Source of the DNA: Megasphaera elsdenii
GTDB lineage: Bacteria > Bacillota > Negativicutes > Veillonellales > Megasphaeraceae
Length of the DNA stretch: 23,403 nt
Reading direction: 5' to 3'
Assembly: GCF_020539865.1 (NCBI RefSeq)
Contig: NZ_JAJBQV010000032.1
Coordinates: 1-23,403 of the forward strand
The notes beneath the pieces were generated by a model, which saw only the letters and a list, made by a program, of their open reading frames with translations, was not told the DNA's origin and searched no databases. How positions within the stretch are numbered: position 1 is the first letter of the stretch; each line of letters begins with the position of its first letter. Position numbers and translations under genes: made by a program. This document shows positions 7,613 to 15,439 of the stretch, piece by piece.

Positions 7613-7654
7613 GCATTGTGGGAAAATCTAAACTTTTGGATTTTCCTACAATGC
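7613..7654. repeat. 16-bp near-perfect inverted repeat in the tet(W) upstream region
   Basis: GCATTGTGGGAAAATC (7613-7628) pairs with 7639-7654 with one G-U type mismatch and a 10-base loop. No T run follows, so it is not a classical terminator. The rest of 7549-7850 has no gene that I can support. It may be a remnant of an earlier insertion or a regulator site. Confidence 0.6.
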
Positions 7655-7858
7655 CAACTACGGCGGAATCCCTCCCACTCCTTATATCTTTCTGTATACA
7701 TTGAATTTGTATTTAGTAAAATGCAGACAACACCACGGATCGGCTTTTGGTTGGACAATTCCAACCAAACACCACAGCAGACAGCAGAAAACATTCTGAA
7801 CGCTAGGAAGCCGGTATGATTGTTACATATAAGGGGAAGAAAAATTTCTTTTAGGTAC

Positions 7859-7887
7859 TTGCTTTCCTAAAACTGATGTGATACAAT
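7859..7887 (+). promoter_or_regulatory. tet(W) promoter
   Basis: TTGCTT at 7859-7864 and TACAAT at 7882-7887 are 17 bases apart. A second TACAAT at 7891-7896 could serve as an alternative -10. The transcript would include the leader peptide at 7925 and the attenuator ahead of tet(W). Confidence 0.65.
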
Positions 7888-7924
7888 GGATACAATGATT
7901 TAATCCAGAAAAGGAGTAAAAAAT

Positions 7925-7948
7925 ATGCGGCAAGGTATTCTTAAATAA
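7925..7948 (+). CDS. tet(W) leader peptide MRQGILK
   Basis: A seven-codon frame behind AAGGAG (7911-7916). Its last codons (ATT CTT AAA TAA) lie inside the 5' arm of a 12-bp perfect inverted repeat (7935-7946 with 8020-8031), so ribosome position would decide folding. Ribosomal-protection tetracycline genes are known to be controlled by such leader attenuation. Here that is inferred from layout. Confidence 0.6.
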   Translation: MRQGILK

Positions 7949-8031
7949 AACTATAATCAAATAGTGGGAACAAAGGATTATGATAGCTCCTTTTGTAGGG
8001 GCTTAGTTTTTTGTACCCAATTTAAGAATAC
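7935..8031 (+). promoter_or_regulatory. Attenuator inverted repeat of the tet(W) leader
   Basis: GTATTCTTAAAT at 7935-7946 is exactly complementary to 8020-8031. The 5' arm overlaps the leader peptide frame and stop. A strong terminator hairpin follows at 8117. Stalled or slowed ribosomes on the leader would open this pair and change downstream folding. Confidence 0.6.
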
Positions 8032-8116
8032 TTTTGCCTTATCAATTTTGACATATCCCCAAAAACAGCAATCACAAACAGGTGTATGCTGTATATGTGT
8101 ATGTCCGCAACTTATA

Positions 8117-8155
8117 ATCCCCAGTGGTAAAAGTATTTTACTGCTGGGGATTTTT
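8117..8155 (+). terminator. Intrinsic terminator between leader peptide and tet(W)
   Basis: ATCCCCAGTGGTAAAA (8117-8132) pairs with 8136-8151, 14 of 16 positions, around a GTA loop, then a T run. It lies 35 bases before the tet(W) start, so read-through is required for expression and drug-dependent antitermination is likely. Confidence 0.8.
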
Positions 8156-8189
8156 ATGCCCTTTGGGGCTGTAAAGGGAGGACAATCAC

Positions 8190-10109
8190 ATGAAAATAAT
8201 CAATATTGGAATTCTTGCCCATGTAGACGCTGGAAAGACGACCTTGACGGAGAGCCTGCTATATGCCAGCGGAGCCATTTCAGAACCGGGGAGCGTCGAA
8301 AAAGGGACAACGAGGACGGACACCATGTTTTTGGAGCGGCAGCGTGGGATTACCATTCAAGCGGCAGTCACTTCCTTCCAGTGGCACAGATGTAAAGTTA
8401 ACATTGTGGATACGCCCGGCCACATGGATTTTTTGGCGGAGGTGTACCGCTCTTTGGCTGTTTTAGATGGGGCCATCTTGGTGATCTCCGCTAAAGATGG
8501 CGTGCAGGCCCAGACCCGTATTCTGTTCCATGCCCTGCGGAAAATGAACATTCCCACCGTTATCTTTATCAACAAGATCGACCAGGCTGGCGTTGATTTG
8601 CAGAGCGTGGTTCAGTCTGTTCGGGATAAGCTCTCCGCCGATATTATCATCAAGCAGACGGTGTCGCTGTCCCCGGAAATAGTCCTGGAGGAAAATACCG
8701 ACATAGAAGCATGGGATGCGGTCATCGAAAATAACGATGAATTATTGGAAAAGTATATCGCAGGAGAACCAATCAGCCGGGAAAAACTTGCGCGGGAGGA
8801 ACAGCAGCGGGTTCAAGACGCCTCCCTGTTCCCAGTCTATCATGGCAGCGCCAAAAATGGCCTTGGCATTCAACCGTTGATGGATGCGGTGACAGGGCTG
8901 TTCCAACCGATTGGGGAACAGGGGGGCGCCGCCCTATGCGGCAGCGTTTTCAAGGTTGAGTACACCGATTGCGGCCAGCGGCGTGTCTATCTACGGTTAT
9001 ACAGCGGAACGCTGCGCCTGCGGGATACGGTGGCCCTGGCCGGGAGAGAAAAGCTGAAAATCACAGAGATGCGTATTCCATCCAAAGGGGAAATTGTTCG
9101 GACAGACACCGCTTATCAGGGTGAAATTGTTATCCTTCCCAGCGACAGCGTGAGGTTAAACGATGTATTAGGGGACCAAACCCGGCTCCCTCGTAAAAGG
9201 TGGCGCGAGGACCCCCTCCCCATGCTGCGGACGACGATTGCGCCGAAAACGGCAGCGCAAAGAGAACGGCTGCTGGACGCTCTTACGCAACTTGCGGATA
9301 CTGACCCGCTTTTGCGTTGCGAAGTGGATTCCATCACCCATGAGATCATTCTTTCTTTTTTGGGCCGGGTGCAGTTGGAGGTTGTTTCCGCTTTGCTGTC
9401 GGAAAAATACAAGCTTGAAACAGTGGTAAAGGAACCCTCCGTCATTTATATGGAGCGGCCGCTCAAAGCAGCCAGCCACACCATCCATATCGAGGTGCCG
9501 CCCAACCCGTTTTGGGCATCCATAGGACTGTCTGTTACACCACTCTCGCTTGGCTCCGGTGTACAATACGAGAGCCGGGTTTCGCTGGGATACTTGAACC
9601 AGAGTTTTCAAAACGCTGTCAGGGATGGTATCCGTTACGGGCTGGAGCAGGGCTTGTTCGGCTGGAACGTAACGGACTGTAAGATTTGCTTTGAATACGG
9701 GCTTTATTACAGTCCGGTCAGCACGCCGGCGGACTTCCGCTCATTGGCCCCGATTGTATTGGAACAGGCATTGAAGGAATCGGGGACGCAGCTGCTGGAA
9801 CCTTATCTCTCCTTCATCCTCTATGCGCCCCAGGAATACCTTTCCAGGGCTTATCATGATGCACCGAAATACTGTGCCACCATCGAAACGGCCCAGGTAA
9901 AAAAGGATGAAGTTGTCTTTACTGGCGAGATTCCCGCCCGCTGTATACAGGCATACCGTACTGATCTGGCCTTTTACACCAACGGGCGGAGCGTATGCCT
10001 TACAGAGCTGAAAGGATATCAGGCCGCTGTCGGTCAGCCGGTCATCCAGCCCCGCCGTCCAAACAGCCGCCTGGACAAGGTGCGCCATATGTTTCAGAAG
10101 GTAATGTAA
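8190..10109 (+). CDS. tet(W): Tet(W) tetracycline resistance ribosomal protection protein
   Basis: A 639-aa EF-G-like GTPase that removes tetracycline from the 30S ribosome. GTPase motifs: AHVDAGKT at 10-17, RGITI at 52-56, DTPGH at 74-78 and NKID at 128-131. The whole length matches Tet(W) as I recall it, including the start [20 protein letters not shown], the [20 protein letters not shown] segment and the end MFQKVM; it differs clearly from Tet(M) and Tet(O) (for example INIGILA in place of INLGILA). The length equals the known protein and no frameshift is seen. AAAGGGAGG at 8174-8182 precedes the ATG. Expression is probably attenuated by the leader upstream. It is cargo of the nested transposon, next to its left end. 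Confidence 0.97.
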   Translation: MKIINIGILAHVDAGKTTLTESLLYASGAISEPGSVEKGTTRTDTMFLERQRGITIQAAVTSFQWHRCKVNIVDTPGHMDFLAEVYRSLAVLDGAILVISAKDGVQAQTRILFHALRKMNIPTVIFINKIDQAGVDLQSVVQSVRDKLSADIIIKQTVSLSPEIVLEENTDIEAWDAVIENNDELLEKYIAGEPISREKLAREEQQRVQDASLFPVYHGSAKNGLGIQPLMDAVTGLFQPIGEQGGAALCGSVFKVEYTDCGQRRVYLRLYSGTLRLRDTVALAGREKLKITEMRIPSKGEIVRTDTAYQGEIVILPSDSVRLNDVLGDQTRLPRKRWREDPLPMLRTTIAPKTAAQRERLLDALTQLADTDPLLRCEVDSITHEIILSFLGRVQLEVVSALLSEKYKLETVVKEPSVIYMERPLKAASHTIHIEVPPNPFWASIGLSVTPLSLGSGVQYESRVSLGYLNQSFQNAVRDGIRYGLEQGLFGWNVTDCKICFEYGLYYSPVSTPADFRSLAPIVLEQALKESGTQLLEPYLSFILYAPQEYLSRAYHDAPKYCATIETAQVKKDEVVFTGEIPARCIQAYRTDLAFYTNGRSVCLTELKGYQAAVGQPVIQPRRPNSRLDKVRHMFQKVM

Positions 10110-10159
10110 AGATACATAATCGTCAAGACGGCAACAATCAGAAGTTATGGAGGGTAACA

Positions 10160-10927
10160 ATGGAATATAGTAAGGAAGATTTAATGGAAGCAAAAAAGCA
10201 AATTTGGGGAGTGGGAGAGAACATGGGAACAGAGGAAAGTAAAAAAATCTGGGAGGAGAACGCACAATTTTGGGATAATGCAATGGGTGACGAATCTAAT
10301 GAATTTCACAGAGAGGTAGTGCGTCCCAAAGTAACGGAACTTCTATCTCCTAATCCTGCGGATTACATTTTGGATATTGCGTGTGGCAATGGAAATTATT
10401 CTTCGTATCTTGCACAAAGAGGCGCTTCGGTTGTCGCTTTTGATTACAGCAAAAAAATGATAGAATTGGCTAAAAGACGGCAATCACAATATGCAAAACA
10501 AATTGAATTTTGTGTGGCGGATGCGACCGATAGAAAAAGTATATTAGAATTAAAAAGAAATCGAGCCTTTACGAAAGCAGTTTCTAATATGGCAATTATG
10601 GATATTACGGATATTGAACCACTTCTTATGGCTGTTTATGAACTGTTGCAGGAAAGCGGAATTTTTGTCTTTGCAACGCAACACCCTTGTTTTGTCACGT
10701 TGACTGAAAAATATATGACACCGCACAGTTACTATGATATAGCGATTGAAGGGCAACCGAAAGAGCAGATTTATTATCATCGTTCCATACAAGATATTTT
10801 TAACCTTTGTTTTAGAGCTGGATTTGTCATTGATGGATTTTATGAAGAATGTTTTAAAACCAACAAAGAAATTCCTATGGTAATGATAGTAAGGCTTAAG
10901 AAGGTAAAACGTGATAGCTTAAAATAA
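10160..10927 (+). CDS. Class I SAM-dependent methyltransferase
   Basis: A 255-aa protein with a Rossmann-type methyltransferase fold. The SAM motif I is YILDIACGNGNYSSYLA (about residues 70-86), the acidic motif II is VVAFDYSKKMIELAKRR, motif III is CVADATD, and a motif IV-like segment is KAVSNMAIMDI. The substrate cannot be told; small-molecule or ubiquinone/UbiE-like members share these motifs. GGAGGG at 10149-10154 supports ATG 10160; an in-frame ATG at 10223 (MGTEESKKIWEE) is the other option and gives the more usual family start. It is much more AT-rich than tet(W) and the backbone, which suggests separate acquisition. It follows tet(W) by 50 bases and may be co-transcribed. Confidence 0.85.
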   Translation: MEYSKEDLMEAKKQIWGVGENMGTEESKKIWEENAQFWDNAMGDESNEFHREVVRPKVTELLSPNPADYILDIACGNGNYSSYLAQRGASVVAFDYSKKMIELAKRRQSQYAKQIEFCVADATDRKSILELKRNRAFTKAVSNMAIMDITDIEPLLMAVYELLQESGIFVFATQHPCFVTLTEKYMTPHSYYDIAIEGQPKEQIYYHRSIQDIFNLCFRAGFVIDGFYEECFKTNKEIPMVMIVRLKKVKRDSLK

Positions 10928-10987
10928 ATTCAAGTTTGTCGGGTAAATAGCAAACCCAGCCGAGCCAGTCAACGGTCAAGATGAACG

Positions 10988-10999
10988 GCGCATATGCGC
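10988..10999. repeat. 12-bp perfect palindrome GCGCATATGCGC
   Basis: The palindrome lies in the gap between the methyltransferase and the sigma-factor gene, and AACG/CGTT arms extend the dyad. TCAACGG and CCGTTGA near 10971 and 11001 form an outer pair. It may be an operator or a weak hairpin. Confidence 0.45.
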
Positions 11000-11098
11000 A
11001 GCCGTTGACAGCCCCGCCCGCCTTTGCTGGTAGGCAATCAAGGGGCGACAGCAAGAAGTGCCACCGCCCCGCACTATTATTCAGAAAGGGGAATTTCC

Positions 11099-11521
11099 AT
11101 GACCGACCAGATAGCCTATCAAGAATATATCCAGCGCAGGTACAACGCCTTTTGCAAGACTGTTATCCGCTGTGCCGCCTTGGACAAGATTTTGAAGCTT
11201 AAACGGCAATGGGAACGGCAAGTTTCCCTTGACTATCTGATGAACGAGAAGTTTGTCCAGTTTGCCGCGTCGGAGCCGGACGAGGAATACCCATTTACCG
11301 TCTGCGGTCAGACCGTCCTGCTCTGCAACGCCGCCCTTGCCGACGCGATCTCTGTTTTGCCGGAGCAGACGCGGGAAGAAATCCTGCGCTATTACTTTCT
11401 GCGCCAGCCGCAGCGCGTGATCGGCGCGTGTATTGGCCGGTCACGCAGCACAGCGGGGCGGCATATCCAGCTTGCCTTGCAGCGGCTACGCGAAGAAATG
11501 GGGGTGAGCCGGTATGAGTAG
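11099..11521 (+). CDS. Sigma-70 region 4-type regulator (Tn916 Orf7-like)
   Basis: A 140-aa protein whose C-terminal part (about residues 88-135, LPEQTREEILRYYFLRQPQR, then GRSRSTAGRHIQLALQRLRE) is a sigma factor region 4 helix-turn-helix. The N-terminal part lacks a normal region 2. Similar proteins occur in Tn916-like elements, where they help control transfer genes. ATG 11099 is preceded by AAAGGGG; frames opening earlier have no ribosome site. The gene overlaps the next by eight bases. Regulation of the mobilization genes downstream is inferred. Confidence 0.85.
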   Translation: MTDQIAYQEYIQRRYNAFCKTVIRCAALDKILKLKRQWERQVSLDYLMNEKFVQFAASEPDEEYPFTVCGQTVLLCNAALADAISVLPEQTREEILRYYFLRQPQRVIGACIGRSRSTAGRHIQLALQRLREEMGVSRYE

Positions 11522-11726
11522 ACTTCTCCCCTATGAAACAATCCTCAAAGCCCGTGAGGGCGACCCAGAAGCCGTGAACGCTGTCCTGCTCCACTACGCC
11601 GGATATATCCGCTATTTCTCAAAAGTGAACGGGCAGGTCAACGCCGAGGTGGAGGACTATGTAAAGCAGCGGTTAATTGACTGTCAATTCAAGTTCCGGC
11701 TTGACGAACCACCGGACAAGTCATAA
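11514..11726 (+). CDS. Helix-turn-helix conjugative-transposon protein (Tn916 Orf8-like)
   Basis: A 70-aa protein of the HTH_16 type: LPYETILKAREGDPEAVNAV followed by LLHYAGYIRYFSK and a C-terminal acidic end. It resembles the short sigma region 2-like N-terminus of Tn916-family regulators. With the preceding gene it may form a split two-part sigma factor, one part carrying a region 2-like domain and the other region 4. The ATG overlaps the upstream stop (GGTATGAGTAG), indicating coupled translation. A terminator follows at 11762. Confidence 0.85.
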   Translation: MSRLLPYETILKAREGDPEAVNAVLLHYAGYIRYFSKVNGQVNAEVEDYVKQRLIDCQFKFRLDEPPDKS

Positions 11727-11761
11727 AAACTGAATACCAGCCGCCACCGACGCGGCCAGCG

Positions 11762-11799
11762 AAAGCAGTAAGTCTTGAAAAAGATTTACTGCTTTTTTT
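11762..11799 (+). terminator. Intrinsic terminator after the regulator pair
   Basis: AAAGCAGTAAGTC (11762-11774) pairs with GATTTACTGCTTT (11783-11795) with one G-U, followed by seven or more T. It separates the sigma/HTH operon from the mobilization region. Confidence 0.88.
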
Positions 11800-12318
11800 G
11801 TTGTCCGGCTCCGCTCCCGGCCATTTTGCCCCCTGCCGGTTGTAGTAGTAAGCGAGGAGGGAATTTTTCTGCCCTGGTGTTTGGCATTTGGAGCATTTAC
11901 CCGTAGTAGAGGGCAAAGAGAAAGGATTTCTCCAACACCGGGTAGAAACCACTGCGTCCGGTGTCATTTTAGCGAAAGCGGGCAGGAATGCCCTTTACAG
12001 GATTAGTAGTAGCAGAAAAAGAGAAACAAACTTTTGTGGTTGCAGTTTTCCAAAAAAGTGGCGGACGGAAGTGAGAGAAAGTTTGCAGTCACGGAGAGCA
12101 AGATTCTACCGCAGTACCAAATTTCGCTTATCGCTCATTTTGTCCTTGCGGGAATCTTGTTGGGGAGTGCCTTCCCCAAACCCTGCTTATGCGGCTTACG
12201 CCGCTTGAAAAATTCCCGCAAATTCTTTTCGGATTATTTCAAAAACAGTTCCGCTACACACCCCGTTTTTCTCCTATTAGTGAGAGGACACCACGCACAG
12301 AAAGGAGGTCAACCACCT
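11800..12318. other. Non-coding region before mobC, hairpin-rich; candidate oriT
   Basis: No supported gene in about 520 bases. Near 12146-12221 a 10-bp perfect inverted repeat (TTGCGGGAAT / ATTCCCGCAA) encloses two hairpins: TTGGGGA/TCCCCAA at 12160-12179 and GCGGC-TTAC-GCCGC at 12191-12204. Its place just before mobC and the relaxase gene is where oriT usually lies in MOBP-type systems. A frame at 11888-12208 has no ribosome site and is not accepted. Confidence 0.45.
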
Positions 12319-12714
12319 ATGAAACGATATAACATGCCCCACCGCAGCAGGGTAGTCAAGACCCGGCTGACCGATGAAGAATACGCCGACTTTACCGCCC
12401 GGCTTGCCCCTTATGGTATGAGCCAGTCCGAATTTATCCGGCAAGCCATTACACGGGCAACCATACGCCCCATTGTTACCGTTTCCCCGGTCAATGATGA
12501 ATTGCTTGCCGCTGTCGGGAAGCTGACCGCCGAATACGGCAGGATCGGCGGCAACCTCAATCAGATTGCCCGGTATCTGAACGAATACGGCGTACCGTAT
12601 AACGCCCTGTCCGGCGAAGTCCGAGCCGCCATTTCCGACCTTGCAGCCTTGAAGTTTGAAGTCTTGCAGAAAGTGGGTGAAGCTGTTGGCAACATTCAAA
12701 CATATCAGCTCTAA
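12319..12714 (+). CDS. mobC: MobC family mobilization protein
   Basis: A 131-aa relaxosome accessory protein. The N-terminal half is a ribbon-helix-helix DNA-binding fold (VVKTRLTDEEYADF, GMSQSEFIRQAI), and the C-terminal half has the MobC signature GRIGGNLNQIARYLNEY at about residues 75-91. MobC proteins bind oriT and help the relaxase nick. AAAGGAGG just upstream supports ATG 12319. Its end overlaps the relaxase start by 29 bases, so the two are coupled. The hairpins upstream at 12146-12221 are its likely target, which is inference. Confidence 0.92.
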   Translation: MKRYNMPHRSRVVKTRLTDEEYADFTARLAPYGMSQSEFIRQAITRATIRPIVTVSPVNDELLAAVGKLTAEYGRIGGNLNQIARYLNEYGVPYNALSGEVRAAISDLAALKFEVLQKVGEAVGNIQTYQL

Positions 12715-14308
12715 AAATGCCGACTACGGAGCAGCGGAAGCCTACCTCACTTTTGAGCATGACGAGTTTACCATGAAACCCACCCTTGATGAAAACGGGC
12801 GGCTTGTTCCCCGTGAGGGCTACCGCCTTGCCACGCTGAACTGCGGCGAAGAAGATTTTGCTGTTGCCTGTCTGCGCTCCAATCTCCGCTATGGCAAGAA
12901 CCAAAAACGGGAAGATGTGAAATCCCACCACTATATCATCAGCTTTGACCCACGGGACGGAACGGACAACGGTCTGACCGTTGATAAGGCGCAGTCGCTG
13001 GGCGAGGAATTTTGCAACGAGCATTTCCCCGGACACCAAGCCATTGTCTGCACCCACCCGGACGGGCACAATCACTCTGGCAACATTCATGTGCATATCG
13101 TCATAAACAGCTTGCGGATTGAAGCCGTCCCGCTTCTGCCCTACATGGACAGACCAGCGGACACGAAGGACGGCTGCAAGCACCGCTGCACAGACGCAGC
13201 TATGGAATATTTCAAGTCCGAAGTCATGGAGATGTGCCACCGGGAAAATCTGTATCAGATTGACCTTTTGCATGGCAGCAAGAACCGAGTGACCGAGCGT
13301 GAATACTGGGCGCAGAAGAAAGGGCAGCTTGCCCTTGATAAAGAGAACGCCGCCAGAGAAGCCACCGGACAGCCGACCAAGCCCACCAAGTTTGAAACGG
13401 ACAAGGCGAAGCTGCGCCGGACGATACGGCAGGCACTTTCCCAAGCTGGCAGCTTTGACGAGTTTGCTTCCCTGCTTTTGCGGGAGGGCGTAACTGTCAA
13501 GGAGAGCCGGGGGCGGCTTTCCTACCTCACGCCGGACAGGACAAAGCCTATCACAGCCCGGAAGCTGGGGGACGATTTTGACAAGGCTGCTGTCCTTGCC
13601 CTGCTCACGCAGAACGCCCACAGAGCCGCCGAACAGACCACAGCCATACCCGAATACCCCCACACCCAAAAGGAACGCTTGCGAGAGGAAAAAACCGCAA
13701 AAACCGCCCCGGCAGACAACACCTTGCAGCGCATGGTTGACCGGGAAGCCAAGCGAGCTGAGGGCAAGGGCGTGGGCTATGACCGTTGGGCTTCCCTGCA
13801 CAACCTCAAACAGATGGCGGCTACCCACAACTTCCTCATGGAGAACGAACTGCTTGACCTTGACAAGCTGGACGCAGCCGTGGAGAGCAGCCGGAAAGCT
13901 CTTTCCGAAGCAAGGGAAAGTCTGCGGGGCATTGAGCAGAGCATTTCCGACAAGAAAAGTCTGCGAAAGGTTGTCAACGATTACCGCCGCACCCGCCCCA
14001 CCATTGACGCTCATAAAAAGCTGTCCGGCAGAAAAGCGGAGAACTACCGCCAGTCCCACGAAGCGGAATTTATCATCTATGAAGCTGCCCTGCGCCAGCT
14101 AAAGGTGCTTGCACCGGGAAAGAAGCTGCCCGCCACTTCCAAGCTGAATACGGAGATTGAAGCCCTCATTTCCGAGAAAAACGCAGCTTACAACACCTAC
14201 CGCACCGCAAAAGCCGAGTATGAGCAGCTTGCCACCGCCAAACGGAACGCAGAGCAGATACTACACGGCACACCGAGCCGACAGAAAAAGCATGAACAGG
14301 AGCGTTAA
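12686..14308 (+). CDS. MobA/MobL-type relaxase (MOBP family)
   Basis: A 540-aa relaxase that would nick oriT and pilot the strand. The N-terminal domain begins LATFKHISSKNADYGAAEAY, where Tyr14 or Tyr20 is a candidate nucleophile. The metal-binding three-histidine motif is HPDGHNHSGNIHVHIVINS, with H128, H130, H135 and H137. The C-terminal half (about 340-540) is highly charged and coiled-coil-like. The TTG at 12686 is preferred because it gives the family's usual MATFKHIS-type start; upstream in-frame codons give extra residues coded inside mobC. It overlaps mobC and likely uses coupled translation. Confidence 0.92.
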   Translation: MATFKHISSKNADYGAAEAYLTFEHDEFTMKPTLDENGRLVPREGYRLATLNCGEEDFAVACLRSNLRYGKNQKREDVKSHHYIISFDPRDGTDNGLTVDKAQSLGEEFCNEHFPGHQAIVCTHPDGHNHSGNIHVHIVINSLRIEAVPLLPYMDRPADTKDGCKHRCTDAAMEYFKSEVMEMCHRENLYQIDLLHGSKNRVTEREYWAQKKGQLALDKENAAREATGQPTKPTKFETDKAKLRRTIRQALSQAGSFDEFASLLLREGVTVKESRGRLSYLTPDRTKPITARKLGDDFDKAAVLALLTQNAHRAAEQTTAIPEYPHTQKERLREEKTAKTAPADNTLQRMVDREAKRAEGKGVGYDRWASLHNLKQMAATHNFLMENELLDLDKLDAAVESSRKALSEARESLRGIEQSISDKKSLRKVVNDYRRTRPTIDAHKKLSGRKAENYRQSHEAEFIIYEAALRQLKVLAPGKKLPATSKLNTEIEALISEKNAAYNTYRTAKAEYEQLATAKRNAEQILHGTPSRQKKHEQER

Positions 14309-14549
14309 AAACCGCCCCGAAATGATACCGAAACCATACAAAAGGCAGGGGGGTATGCCATACCCTATCCGCAATACCCCTGACCTTTCCAACGGGGCTT
14401 ACAGGGCAGATTTTTCCCGAAAATGGCACCGGGAACATACAGATTTTGCCCCTGTCCCCTCATACCCGACCAAACCGAAGAAAGGAGCGTTTTTTCATGC
14501 CGAGAATGAGCAAGAAGCGGCGGCTGGAATGGGCGTTCTTCCTCAATGA
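14292..14549 (+). CDS. Doubtful small ORF after the relaxase
   Basis: An 85-codon frame from ATG 14292 that overlaps the relaxase end by 17 bases and the start of the next gene by 53. The product would be basic and proline-rich (PEMIPKPYKRQGGMPYPI). No ribosome site is visible and no family is recognised, so it may be chance. Without it, 14309-14496 is simply an intergenic gap. Confidence 0.22.
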   Translation: MNRSVKNRPEMIPKPYKRQGGMPYPIRNTPDLSNGAYRADFSRKWHREHTDFAPVPSYPTKPKKGAFFHAENEQEAAAGMGVLPQ

Positions 14550-14703
14550 GCGAAACCGCATTACTTTCAATGCCCTTTGCCGGGGCTGTACCCATGACTG
14601 CAAGCAGAGTTTTAGGGCTATCGTGGTACTCTGCCCCCGGTATTATTCAAAGAGATGGAAAGCCCGCCCCACAGATAAGGAGAACCAAGATTATGTCAGA
14701 TAA
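14497..14703 (+). CDS. Cysteine-rich VLP domain protein
   Basis: A 68-aa basic protein of the Cys_rich_VLP type found in Clostridial mobile elements. It starts MPRMSKKRRLEWAFFLNERN and contains the cysteine pattern C-x3-C...C (NALCRGCTHDCKQSFRAIV, LCPRYY), which suggests a small metal-binding fold. AAAGGAG at 14480-14486 is 10 bases from the ATG. It overlaps the following replisome gene by 11 bases. Role not known. Confidence 0.8.
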   Translation: MPRMSKKRRLEWAFFLNERNRITFNALCRGCTHDCKQSFRAIVVLCPRYYSKRWKARPTDKENQDYVR

Positions 14704-15439
14704 CCGCAAATATTATTACCTCAAACTGAAAGAAAGCTATTTTGACGATGACGCTATCGTGCTGCTGGAAAGTATGCAGGACGGTATGCTGTATTCCAAT
14801 ATCCTCTTGAAGCTGTACTTAAAATCGCTGAAATACGGCGGCACTTTGCAGCTTGACGAAAATATCCCCTACACCGCCCAAATGATAGCCACCATTACCC
14901 GCCAGCAGGTCGGCACAGTCGAGAGGGCTTTGCAAATCTTTATGAAACTGGGGCTTGTTGAACCGCTGGACAACGGGGCTTTGTATATGAGCAATATCGA
15001 GCTTTTCATCGGTCAGTCCTCTACCGAGGGGGAGCGTAAGCGCAGGGCAAGAATGAAGATTTCAGAGCAAAAACGGCTTAGTGGACAAGTGTCCGAAGCA
15101 AAAGCGGACATTTGTCCACCAGAGATAGAGATAAAGAAAGAGATAGATATAGAGATAGAAAAAGAGAGAGAGTTAAAACCGGGACGAGCCGCCCCCGCAG
15201 CTTACGGCAGATATAAAAATGTGATTTTGACAGATACAGAGCTTTCTGAACTGAAAGCAGAACTGCCCGACAAATGGGAGTATTACATTGACCGGCTATC
15301 CGGCTATATCGCTTCTACCGGGAGGAAATACAAGAACCATGCCGCCACTATCCGCAGATGGGCGGCTGACGATACCGCTAAAGCTGCCCCGAAAAAGGGC
15401 ATACCCGATTACAGCTACAAGGAGGGAGAAAGTCTATGA
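14693..15439 (+). CDS. Phage-type replisome organizer of the nested transposon
   Basis: A 248-aa protein whose N-terminal about 115 residues match the phage replisome organizer N-terminal domain (KYYYLKLKESYFDDDAI, MYSNILLKLYLKSL-type helices, then winged helix around NIPYTAQMIATITRQQVGTV). A highly charged Glu/Lys/Ile linker (EIEIKKEIDIEIEKERE) follows, then a DnaD-like helical C-terminus ending GIPDYSYKEGESL. It likely loads the DnaC-like partner encoded next, with which it overlaps by four bases (ATGA). ATG 14693 has TAAGGAG upstream; longer versions lack a ribosome site and overlap the cysteine-rich gene. Confidence 0.87.
   Translation: MSDNRKYYYLKLKESYFDDDAIVLLESMQDGMLYSNILLKLYLKSLKYGGTLQLDENIPYTAQMIATITRQQVGTVERALQIFMKLGLVEPLDNGALYMSNIELFIGQSSTEGERKRRARMKISEQKRLSGQVSEAKADICPPEIEIKKEIDIEIEKERELKPGRAAPAAYGRYKNVILTDTELSELKAELPDKWEYYIDRLSGYIASTGRKYKNHAATIRRWAADDTAKAAPKKGIPDYSYKEGESL

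Noticed and set aside
7616..7819. 67-codon frame before the tet(W) promoter
   Set aside because: It runs through the inverted repeat, has no ribosome site and matches no family known to me.
7964..8395. 143-codon frame across the tet(W) leader
   Set aside because: It reads through the attenuator and terminator and into tet(W) out of frame.
11888..12208. 106-codon frame before mobC
   Set aside because: No ribosome site, odd composition, and it overlaps the hairpin cluster proposed as oriT.
12557..14059. 500-codon frame on the minus strand opposite the relaxase
   Set aside because: A shadow of the high-GC relaxase gene; no ribosome site or recognisable domain, and the plus strand has clear relaxase motifs.
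15110..15180. Purine-rich GAGATA-type repeat resembling an iteron array
   Set aside because: It encodes the charged linker of the replisome organizer in frame and units are irregular; a low-complexity linker is enough to explain it.
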